A program made the position numbers and the translations under genes. A DNA stretch of 8,979 nucleotides, from assembly GCA_937897245.1 (NCBI GenBank), contig CALCBO010000124.1, positions 1-8,979 of the forward strand, read 5' to 3'. This DNA comes from an uncultured Caryophanales bacterium (GTDB lineage: Bacteria > Bacillota_I > Bacilli_A > RF39 > UBA660). Of this stretch, positions 1 to 7,266 are shown piece after piece (position 1 is the stretch's first letter; each line of letters opens with the position of its first letter). A model generated the notes under the pieces. That model did not search any database. It saw only the letters and a list, made by a program, of their open reading frames with translations, and was not told the origin of the DNA.

Positions 1-1
1 T

Positions 2-1606
2 CATAAAAAACTTATTATATTCATTATACTACTTACTACATCTTATTTTATTTTTAATATTATTACATCGTTTCATTTTAAATTTCTTTTAGAATATTCT
101 ATTCAATATCATATTACAGATAATATTTACCGAATAAGTTACATCTTATTATTTCTCTATTTATTTAAAAATATTAATCTTACACTCCAAAATATTTTGT
201 TGAATAAATGGATTTCCTTGTTTGATGAAAAAACTACTTTCTTAACTTTTAAGCAGTTACTTTTACTTCCATATTTATATTTTAAAAATAGAACTTCTGG
301 TGAAGTAATATCCAGATTTAGAGATTTAAATACAATACGTAGTTTTGTGAGTAATTTCTTTTGTGTTTGTACTACTGATTTAGTTACTCTTATTATATTT
401 TTAGTTATTATGCTTAAATATCAGTTTTCTCTTACTATTAAAGTATTAGTACCTTTTATAATTATAGTTATATTTAATATTATTAGTTATCATAAGAAAA
501 AATATTATTTAAAGAAAATAAGTAATGGACAAGATAGAGTTAATGCAGATTTAATACAAGGAATAAGTAATGTAGATACTATAAAAGGTAGTCATTTAGA
601 AAAGAGAATGGTTGATAAATTTAGTATTCATTATCAAGTATTTTTAGATTATGTATATCATTTTCATTTATGGGAAGAAGGATACCAATTTTTAAAAAGT
701 AATTTAGGTGATATTGTTTATATTATGATATATGGTATTGGGTCTTTTTATGTTATTAAAGATAAGATGGCTTTAAGTACATTACTTGTTTATCAAGCAT
801 TTTTTAGATATTTTATAAATAGTTTTTATCAAATACTTAGTATAGTTGAAGAATATGGTTCTTATAAAATAGCTTTAGAGAGAGTAGAAGAGTTATTTAT
901 GATTAGTAAAGATAATTTTGTGAATAATTATTTTTATTTATCTTATCAATTAAAAGGTAATATTATTTTTCATAATTTATCATATAAAGTTGGTAGTAGA
1001 TATTTATTTAATGAATTAGATTGGTCAATTAAAGAAGGAGATAAAGTACTATTAAGTGGAGAAAGTGGTAGTGGTAAGAGTTCTTTATTAAAAATATTAT
1101 TAAGATATATAGAAGTACCTTTTGGGGTAGTATCAATTGCGGGTATTGATATTAATCATTATCATTTAGAGAATATTAGATCTAATATTACTTATGTTAC
1201 TAGTAATGAGTATTTATTTACAGATAGTTTAAAGAATAATATTACTTTGTATAAAGAATATAGTGAAGAAGATTTTAGAGAAGTGTGTGAAGTATGTTTA
1301 GTAGATGATATTATAAAGAATAGTATGATGGGATATGAGACATTGATAGAAGAGAATGGCTTTAATTTTAGTAATGGAGAAAGACAAAGAATAATTCTAG
1401 CTCGTAGTATTATTAGAAAAAGTAGTATTTATATATTTGATGAATCTTTTTCAGGGATAGATATTAATAGAGAAAAGAAAATATTAGAAAATATTTTTAA
1501 GTACTTAGAAGATAAAACAGTTATTGTAATATCTCATCGTTTTAATAATAAAAAGTTATTTGACCATGTATGTAGGTTAGATAAGGGGAAGATACATGAA
1601 AGTTAG
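2..1606 (+). CDS. Bacteriocin-type ABC exporter, permease plus ATPase (5' end outside window)
   Basis: Exports double-glycine-leader peptides across the cytoplasmic membrane. The frame is open to the left edge with no stop, so 534 residues are visible (His at base 2 is residue 1) and the protein begins upstream. The TTG at 197 lacks an SD and lies inside the membrane domain. Visible: hydrophobic helices from residue 4 on; the exporter-typical stretch LLLLPYLYFKNRTSGEVISRF starting near residue 86; Walker A GESGSGKS (353-360); signature FSNGE (456-460); Walker B IYIFDE (476-481); H-loop His512. The Q-loop Gln position holds Ser401. Full-length peptidase-containing exporters are about 700 residues, so the missing 170-200 residues match a C39 peptidase domain in size; that domain is inferred, not seen. 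It overlaps the next gene by 11 bp. Composition shifts from C-rich/G-poor to G>C inside the first 480 bases. The family assignment is firm; the cargo is inferred. Confidence 0.9.
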   Translation, partial: HKKLIIFIILLTTSYFIFNIITSFHFKFLLEYSIQYHITDNIYRISYILLFLYLFKNINLTLQNILLNKWISLFDEKTTFLTFKQLLLLPYLYFKNRTSGEVISRFRDLNTIRSFVSNFFCVCTTDLVTLIIFLVIMLKYQFSLTIKVLVPFIIIVIFNIISYHKKKYYLKKISNGQDRVNADLIQGISNVDTIKGSHLEKRMVDKFSIHYQVFLDYVYHFHLWEEGYQFLKSNLGDIVYIMIYGIGSFYVIKDKMALSTLLVYQAFFRYFINSFYQILSIVEEYGSYKIALERVEELFMISKDNFVNNYFYLSYQLKGNIIFHNLSYKVGSRYLFNELDWSIKEGDKVLLSGESGSGKSSLLKILLRYIEVPFGVVSIAGIDINHYHLENIRSNITYVTSNEYLFTDSLKNNITLYKEYSEEDFREVCEVCLVDDIIKNSMMGYETLIEENGFNFSNGERQRIILARSIIRKSSIYIFDESFSGIDINREKKILENIFKYLEDKTVIVISHRFNNKKLFDHVCRLDKGKIHES

Positions 1607-2003
1607 AGCTTATCAGAAAATAGATTTTTTAATAATAATGGTAGTTATTATAGTAATTATAGAATTATTAATATTGGTGTTTTTGTTTAATGATAAAATG
1701 TATAAATATAAAAGTATAGATGGGGTTGTGGTAAAGGAAGATTTAATTGAAGTTATGGTTTCTAAGAAAGATAAGAGTATTATTTATGAAAATGGTAGAG
1801 TGTTTTTAAATAATAAAAGTAAGAGTTATGAGATAGTTGAGAATAGAGGGGTTATAACTAGACATAATAATATGGATTATTATGATATATTAGTAGATAT
1901 TAAGATTGGGAGTAAATATAAAAGTCATGATATTATTTCATTAGTATGGAGAGATAGAAAGGAAAAAATGATAAAGTTATTTTATGATATATGGAGTAAA
2001 TAG
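1596..2003 (+). CDS. Small membrane-anchored protein, probable exporter accessory (HlyD-like)
   Basis: A 135-residue protein with a short basic N-terminus, one long hydrophobic segment (about residues 10-31) and a soluble tail rich in beta-prone, Lys/Asp-containing sequence (about 38-135), which predicts an N-in anchor with the tail outside. The tail has the flavour of the beta-barrel part of HlyD/membrane-fusion accessory proteins (GVVVKEDLIEVMV at 43-55; YYDILVDIKIG at 95-105), but the long coiled-coil hairpin of true HlyD proteins (usually 400 or more residues in total) is absent. The ATG lies 11 bp inside the exporter gene, with an AAGGGGAAGA ribosome site at 1583-1592, so translation is probably coupled. 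Context is the main support: bacteriocin exporters usually have a small anchored partner next to them. It could instead be an unrelated small surface or immunity protein. No catalytic motif is visible. Confidence 0.6.
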   Translation: MKVRAYQKIDFLIIMVVIIVIIELLILVFLFNDKMYKYKSIDGVVVKEDLIEVMVSKKDKSIIYENGRVFLNNKSKSYEIVENRGVITRHNNMDYYDILVDIKIGSKYKSHDIISLVWRDRKEKMIKLFYDIWSK

Positions 2004-2009
2004 GAAAAA

Positions 2010-2042
2010 TTTGAGTTTAGGTAAAAAAAACCTAAACTCAAA
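2010..2042 (+). other. Perfect 13-bp hairpin without a downstream U-run
   Basis: Left arm TTTGAGTTTAGGT (2010-2022), seven-A loop (2023-2029), right arm ACCTAAACTCAAA (2030-2042), starting 7 bp after the stop of the accessory gene. On the + strand the stem is followed by an A-run (2040-2047), not a T-run, so it is not a standard intrinsic terminator for the upstream operon. On the - strand the stem is followed by five T (complement of 2005-2009), but no - strand gene is seen that would need it. It may act as an RNA 3'-end stabiliser, a terminator that needs no U-run, or a protein site. Confidence 0.6.
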
Positions 2043-2068
2043 AAAAATACTTTAAAAAAAACAATAAG

Positions 2069-2088
2069 TATAGTACACTATATATAAG
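2069..2088 (+). promoter_or_regulatory. Possible -10 region for the surface-protein gene
   Basis: TATAGT (2069-2074) and TATATA/TATAAG (2081-2088) are -10-like hexamers ahead of the AAGGAG ribosome site at 2091-2096. No good -35 is seen 15-19 bp upstream of either, and A+T richness alone makes such matches common. The preceding hairpin and 99-bp gap make a separate transcript plausible. Confidence 0.25.
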
Positions 2089-2102
2089 ATAAGGAGAGTT
2101 GT

Positions 2103-4460
2103 ATGAAAAATAGTGTTAAACTTTTGTTTTGTTTAATTGTTTTAGTTAGTGTATTTACAATTACGGGGGTAAAGGCTGAAACATTTGATGGAGAGTATTC
2201 TACAGAATATTTACTAAGAAATTATAATGCAGTTACTTTAGGTGCCACTGAAAGTATAAATATTTATACATATTCCCCTCCGGGAGAATTAAATTTTAGA
2301 GAAAGATATAATTATGATCACTCAATTGATGGAGCAGTCTTAGTAAATGGGGATTTTTCAGGAGAAGGTCGCTTTGGAGAATATTCAGATGGTATTAAAT
2401 CATATATTAGTGGAATAAAGGGTGGTGATATTACAGCTCCTGATAATTTAGTAACGGATGATGACTATATAGATTTTAATAAACTATATTTAAATGTCTT
2501 AAATGAATCAAAACAATTAGTAAAAAAAGCTAAAGCACATATTCATTCAGCTAATTTTGAAATATCTTCTCCTGGAATATACACAGTAGATAATACTTCA
2601 GTATATAAAAAAACCGATGAATTACCAATATTTAATGATTACGGAATATTAAATGAAGGAGATTATTACTATAACACTTTACTAATCAAAAATTATGATA
2701 AAAATGCTTTATATGTTTTTAATTATCTTAATGAATATATGATGGAAGGTACACTACCAACTATTCTTATTATGGAGAACAATTCTCCTAATGTAGTTAA
2801 TTTAAAAGATTACTATGAAAGAGGAGATTATACTGGAAACATTATATTTAACTTTCCTAACGCAAAAGAAATAGTTATTGACTATATAAGCTACATTGAT
2901 AGAGATGAATATTACTACCCAATATATATTCAAAATTTTGAAAACTCAGGTTTTGCTGGTAGTATAATAGCTCCTAATGCTATGGTAAAAATAAATCGAA
3001 ATTATAATGATAGAGATTATCGTGATGATTTTAATTACTTTGGTACTATAATAGCTAATAGTATCAGAGCATATAGTAATAATGATAACATTGTGATAAA
3101 AAAAGCAAATTATAGTATTGATGAACATTTAATTAAAGAAAAGACACCATCATTTATAGAAAAGGCAGAAGACTATGATGATGATTATTATTCAAGAGAT
3201 TATTCAATTAAAGATTTATTAAGTAATTATAGTTTAGTATCTTTAGGAAAAAATCGTCTAACAAATAATTCAAAGTTTAATACTTTAGGTTATAATCCGG
3301 GAGCAGTGAAGATGTTCCATATTACAGGGCAAGCATTGATTAATGGAGATATGTATTTTGATAATGAAAATCAAAGAACAGCTTTTGATTTGGAAAGTAA
3401 CGAAGTAACTGAGTCATATATTAATGGTAGAGAATACTTATTAGGAGAAGATATCTCAAGTGTAGTAATTCAACCATGGGATAATATGAAAAATGATAGG
3501 ATACAGTATTTATATCAAAAAAACTCAATATTTTCATCTGATTCACATTCTGATGTAAAAAATTTTGGTCGAGGAAATCTTTCAGCTTTGGTATATGATT
3601 ATATAAATTTTGATAGATTATATAATAATATTGTTTCTGAACAAAGTGCAATTGATGAAGGTACTAAGCTTAAGACTGGTGAAGATAGTACTGTTCATAT
3701 TAAAATTGGTGGTAATTATACTATTAATGATATTTCAGATGTAAAAGAAATCATATTTGATAATTTTGAGGATAATAAGGATAAGTTAACTATTATTACT
3801 ATAAAAAATGGTGGACCAATTAACTTCCCACTAATTAGTAAAAATACAGATGGATATAAGGGAATAGTAACCAATGATTATTTTGGAAAAACTGAAGCTA
3901 CTCATTTTTATGAAGAAGATACATTTGTACAAGATACTTATCATGGAAATATAGTATGGAATTTACCTAATGCAACTTATGTAACATTAAAAGAAGGTGC
4001 TCCGTTTGCAGGACATTTAATTGCGCCAAATGCAGATGTTGAAACTGAAGAAACTCATTTTGCAGGGTGCTTTATAGTAAATAGTATGTATGGAGAAGGA
4101 AATACTGAAGCTCATTTTTATCCATTGACAGTAAAGGCTTGTGATTGTGAAGCTTATAATGCACTACCTACAAGATTAAAAGAAGCAGCTAATGATTATT
4201 ACTTAAGTAAACATTTAGGAGGAAGCGCTTCAATAGTGGAGACAGAAATATTAGGAGATAGAAACCAATATAATTCTGATATTAGTAGGTTAGATACTGT
4301 CTTAACTCAATGCAAGATAGCAGATGATACTAGTAATTCAATTGTAGATATATTAACAAATCCACTTACAGTAAATAATTTAATACTTTTTGTAATATTA
4401 GGTAGTATTATAGGTGGAAGTATTGTCTTAATAAGAAAAAGAAAAGTAAAGAATAATTAA
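2103..4460 (+). CDS. Secreted, membrane-anchored protein with two choice-of-anchor-A-like domains
   Basis: A 785-residue surface protein. It has a signal peptide (basic MKNSVK, hydrophobic core to about 21, likely cut after VKA at 23-25), and a C-terminal membrane helix (about 758-776) ending in RKRKVKNN. Two related domains lie between. Domain 1 (about 38-335) holds GAVLVNGDFSG (77-87), GNIIFNFPNA (245-254) and FAGSIIAPNA (284-293). Domain 2 (about 375-680) holds GQALINGDMYF (409-419), GNIVWNLPNA (615-624) and FAGHLIAPNA (635-644). The N(A/S)xxLG...G(x)xLxNGD and F(A/x)GxxxAPxA signatures are those of the choice-of-anchor-A family of Gram-positive surface proteins. NPLTV (753-757) sits where an NPxTG-type sortase signal would be. 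The start is supported by AAGGAG with 6-nt spacing. Neighbouring polymer-synthesis genes suggest an adhesion or biofilm-matrix role; no enzymatic motif is seen. Confidence 0.85.
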   Translation: MKNSVKLLFCLIVLVSVFTITGVKAETFDGEYSTEYLLRNYNAVTLGATESINIYTYSPPGELNFRERYNYDHSIDGAVLVNGDFSGEGRFGEYSDGIKSYISGIKGGDITAPDNLVTDDDYIDFNKLYLNVLNESKQLVKKAKAHIHSANFEISSPGIYTVDNTSVYKKTDELPIFNDYGILNEGDYYYNTLLIKNYDKNALYVFNYLNEYMMEGTLPTILIMENNSPNVVNLKDYYERGDYTGNIIFNFPNAKEIVIDYISYIDRDEYYYPIYIQNFENSGFAGSIIAPNAMVKINRNYNDRDYRDDFNYFGTIIANSIRAYSNNDNIVIKKANYSIDEHLIKEKTPSFIEKAEDYDDDYYSRDYSIKDLLSNYSLVSLGKNRLTNNSKFNTLGYNPGAVKMFHITGQALINGDMYFDNENQRTAFDLESNEVTESYINGREYLLGEDISSVVIQPWDNMKNDRIQYLYQKNSIFSSDSHSDVKNFGRGNLSALVYDYINFDRLYNNIVSEQSAIDEGTKLKTGEDSTVHIKIGGNYTINDISDVKEIIFDNFEDNKDKLTIITIKNGGPINFPLISKNTDGYKGIVTNDYFGKTEATHFYEEDTFVQDTYHGNIVWNLPNATYVTLKEGAPFAGHLIAPNADVETEETHFAGCFIVNSMYGEGNTEAHFYPLTVKACDCEAYNALPTRLKEAANDYYLSKHLGGSASIVETEILGDRNQYNSDISRLDTVLTQCKIADDTSNSIVDILTNPLTVNNLILFVILGSIIGGSIVLIRKRKVKNN

Positions 4461-4461
4461 T

Positions 4462-4487
4462 AAAAACAGTTTTATACTGTTTTTTGT
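4462..4487 (+). terminator. Intrinsic terminator after the surface-protein gene
   Basis: Stem AAAAACAGT (4462-4470) / ACTGTTTTT (4476-4484) around a five-base loop TTTAT, running into further T (TTTTTTGTTT from 4480). The stem is A+T-rich but ends in a U-run and starts directly after the stop. The A-run on the other side makes it potentially bidirectional. The next promoter's -35 abuts it. Confidence 0.6.
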
Positions 4488-4516
4488 TTGAAGTATTTTA
4501 TTTAGTAGCTTATAAT
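4488..4516 (+). promoter_or_regulatory. Sigma-A-type promoter for the synthase-cellulase gene
   Basis: -35 TTGAAG (4488-4493), 17-bp spacer, -10 TATAAT (4511-4516). Expected transcription start is near 4523, giving a leader of about 28 nt that still contains the GGGAG ribosome site at 4538-4542. The consensus -10 and ideal spacing suggest constitutive sigma-A use. Confidence 0.8.
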
Positions 4517-4550
4517 AGAATTAATAGCGATAAATTTGGGAGATGGTTGT

Positions 4551-7241
4551 ATGAAAAAAGATTATAAAGAAGTTACTTGGAAGAGAGTAGTATATACTTT
4601 AGCATTTCTATCTACTGTAGTATATATAATTTATCGTATATTTTTTACTATTCCAATACATGAGAATTTTATTACCATATTTATAGCAGTATTAATCGTA
4701 GTATTAGAATTCTTTGAAGCTTTTGTATATAGTATTTATTATTTTAATGTATTGTTATTTAAGAAAGATTCTCCTAAGACACCAAAGATTAAAAAGAAAG
4801 ATTTTCCAGAATTAGATATTTTAATTGCAACTATTAATGAAGATTATGAATTATTAGAAGAGACTATAAAATGTATTAAAAAGATGAAGTATCCTGATAA
4901 GAAAAAGATACATATTTATATGTGTGATGATGGTAGACGTAAAGAAATGAAAGAATTATGTAAGAAGATGAAAATTAATTACATAATACGTAAAGATAAT
5001 AAAGATGCTAAAGCTGGTAATTATAATCATGCTTTAAGTAAGACTAAATCACCATATATAGTTACTTTTGATGCTGATATGCAACCAAGAGAAGATTTCT
5101 TAATGAAGACAGTACCACATATTATAGCTAATGATAATGTTGGGTTTGTCCAAATACCTCAAAACTTTAGAAATCCAGATATTTATCAAGCAAGATTTAA
5201 ATTAATAGGGAAATTACCACATGAACAAGATTATTTCTTTAATAAAATTCAAATGGCTAAGAATTATACAAATTCAGTTATCTATTGTGGAACTAATACA
5301 GTATTTTTACGAAAAGCTTTAGAAGAAGCAGGGGGATTTGCGACAGAAAGTGTTACTGAAGATATCGCAACAGGTATAATTATAGAATCTCTTGGTTATA
5401 GAGGAATTGGTATTAATGAAAAAATGGCATTCGGTTTGAATGTTAATAACTTAGATTCTTATATAAAACAGAAATGTAGATGGAGTAGAGGTTGTATTCA
5501 AACCTTTAAGAATTATAGAGTAATTAGAAATAAGGGGTTATCTTTAAGACAAAAAGCTGATTACTTTTCAACATTATATTACTGGACTTATGGTTTAAGA
5601 CAAATATTATATATGATTATTCCTTTATTATTTCCATTTTTTAATATTAAAATAATATATGGTAGTATAGTAACTTTCTCATTATTATTCTTTATTCAAT
5701 ATATATTAAAAAGATATGTTGTGGATTTTGTAGAAGGACATGCTACTTCTTCTACTTGGAATAGGATATATGAGACAGTGTTGTTTCCTACAGTTTCCTT
5801 AGATTTAATAAGAGAAGTATTTAATATAGGTAGTAAGAAGTTTTATGTTAGTCCTAAAAAGAAAGAGAAAAATGTAATGACTAGAAGTAATCTATATATG
5901 ATGATTTTTCACTTTATTATTTGGGTTATTACAATAATAGCTTTATCTTTATGTGTAATAAGAGCAATTGATTATAGGTTAGATATATATTTAGTGCCTA
6001 TATTCTGGTTAGCTTCAAACTTATTCTATTTAACAATAGCTGTTATATTTGATATGAGTTTGAAAGAACAAGAAGATGTAAATGTAATGGAGAATAGAAC
6101 AGAAAAGTATAGTCCATTAGTATTTATTAGTTTGATTAAACAATTTGTTAAAGAAGAACTAGGATTTAAAAAGACTATGGTTTGTTTTGGAACTATTATT
6201 TTGATAATACTATCTGTTTTGGGAATTAATAATTATCAGAGTCAAAATATTAAGAATTTACAAAAGAGACATTTAGTATCTGAAAATGGTTGGGTACATG
6301 TTAAAGGGAATAAATTAGTTAATGAAAAAGATGAAATAGTACATCTTAGAGGAGTTAATAGTCATAGTCCTTATTGGTATGGAGATATTATTACTTATGA
6401 TAATCTTAAAACATTAAAGGAAAGTTGGGGAATAAATGTATTTAGAATAGCAATGTTTACTAATCCAGAGATGAAGGGATATATTGCGGAGCCTAGTCAA
6501 AAGAAAAAAGTAGAAGAGATAGTTAAAATGTGTATTGATTTAGATATTTATGTTATAATTGATTGGCATATTCTAGATGATAATAATCCTATGACTTATA
6601 AAGCGGAAGCTTTAGAGTTTTTTGATGAAATGTCTAAAAAATATAAAGATGTTCCTAATGTTTTATATGAAATATGTAATGAACCAAATGGTGATGAAGT
6701 TACTTGGGATGATGTTATTAAACCATATGCTGAGGAAGTTATTGAAAAAATTAGAAATAATTCTCCTAAATCATTTATTATTGTAGGAACAGCAAATTGG
6801 TGTAAAGATACTCCAGCTGTTATTAGGAATCCATTAAAAGAGAAGAATGTTATGTATGCAGTTCATACTTATATGGGTGATGATATTTATACTGTTCAAG
6901 ATAATTTAAAATTAGCTATTAAGAAAAAGTTACCAGTTATTATTACAGAGTGTGCAGCAACTGATGGTTCTGGAGATGGTTATATTTATTTAGATTATTT
7001 TAAGAAATGGGTAGATTATTTAGATTCTAATGATTTAAGTTGGATAGTATGGCAATTCTCAGATAGAAAAGAAAGTAGTTCTTTAGTAATAGCTAAAGAG
7101 ATTAAACAATTACAATGGATATCTAAAGGTATATATAGTAAAGAAGAGTTAGCTAAAAAGAAATATAATGTTAATGATTATTTGTCAGAAACAGGTAAAG
7201 TTACTAAAGAATTAATTAGAAAGTATAGTTTAAATGAGTAA
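4551..7241 (+). CDS. Cellulose-synthase-like GT2 glycosyltransferase fused to a GH5 endoglucanase-like domain
   Basis: Predicted to polymerise and extrude a beta-glucan, probably from UDP-glucose, and cut it outside the cell. ATG 4551 (896 residues) is preferred to TTG 4536 because GGGAG (4538-4542) is spaced 8 nt from it. Two N-terminal helices (about 14-33, 41-65) precede a cytoplasmic GT2 domain with the processive set: D126/D127-G, D174-A-D176, T269-E-D271 and Q307-K-C-R310-W311. Helices follow near 346-365 and 367-384, then FYVSPK (431-436), matching the BcsA gating loop FxVTxK, then helices near 447-470, 479-501 and 541-560. Residues about 575-840 form a GH5 (subfamily 2-like) domain: R632, H673, N710-E711-P (acid/base), H772/Y774, E800 (nucleophile, in ITEC rather than the usual TEW/TEF) and W834. 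Seven helices place GT2 inside and GH5 outside. There is no PilZ domain. The exact glucan is inferred. Confidence 0.88.
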   Translation: MKKDYKEVTWKRVVYTLAFLSTVVYIIYRIFFTIPIHENFITIFIAVLIVVLEFFEAFVYSIYYFNVLLFKKDSPKTPKIKKKDFPELDILIATINEDYELLEETIKCIKKMKYPDKKKIHIYMCDDGRRKEMKELCKKMKINYIIRKDNKDAKAGNYNHALSKTKSPYIVTFDADMQPREDFLMKTVPHIIANDNVGFVQIPQNFRNPDIYQARFKLIGKLPHEQDYFFNKIQMAKNYTNSVIYCGTNTVFLRKALEEAGGFATESVTEDIATGIIIESLGYRGIGINEKMAFGLNVNNLDSYIKQKCRWSRGCIQTFKNYRVIRNKGLSLRQKADYFSTLYYWTYGLRQILYMIIPLLFPFFNIKIIYGSIVTFSLLFFIQYILKRYVVDFVEGHATSSTWNRIYETVLFPTVSLDLIREVFNIGSKKFYVSPKKKEKNVMTRSNLYMMIFHFIIWVITIIALSLCVIRAIDYRLDIYLVPIFWLASNLFYLTIAVIFDMSLKEQEDVNVMENRTEKYSPLVFISLIKQFVKEELGFKKTMVCFGTIILIILSVLGINNYQSQNIKNLQKRHLVSENGWVHVKGNKLVNEKDEIVHLRGVNSHSPYWYGDIITYDNLKTLKESWGINVFRIAMFTNPEMKGYIAEPSQKKKVEEIVKMCIDLDIYVIIDWHILDDNNPMTYKAEALEFFDEMSKKYKDVPNVLYEICNEPNGDEVTWDDVIKPYAEEVIEKIRNNSPKSFIIVGTANWCKDTPAVIRNPLKEKNVMYAVHTYMGDDIYTVQDNLKLAIKKKLPVIITECAATDGSGDGYIYLDYFKKWVDYLDSNDLSWIVWQFSDRKESSSLVIAKEIKQLQWISKGIYSKEELAKKKYNVNDYLSETGKVTKELIRKYSLNE

Positions 7242-7266
7242 TATAGTTAGTAGAAGGGATGATAAA

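Noticed and set aside
197..199. TTG as start of the ABC exporter
   Set aside because: The frame stays open through base 2, the upstream residues are in-frame membrane helix, and there is no SD. The gene is truncated by the window edge.
2946..3128. 60-codon open frame on the - strand
   Set aside because: It is the antisense shadow of the AT-rich surface-protein gene: no SD, and the repetitive Ile/Tyr/Ser composition comes from reversed Asn/Asp/Tyr codons.
3421..3651. 76-codon open frame on the - strand
   Set aside because: It lies inside the surface-protein gene, has no recognisable domain, and the + strand frame is clearly the coding one.
4536..4550. TTG start adding five residues to the synthase-cellulase
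   Set aside because: The extra codons are the ribosome site itself (GGGAG), correctly spaced for ATG 4551.
7234..7266. ATG 7234 start of the epimerase, overlapping the synthase stop
   Set aside because: It adds 11 residues before the conserved MKVFITG start, and AAGGG at 7254-7258 serves ATG 7267. Coupled initiation at 7234 is not fully excluded.
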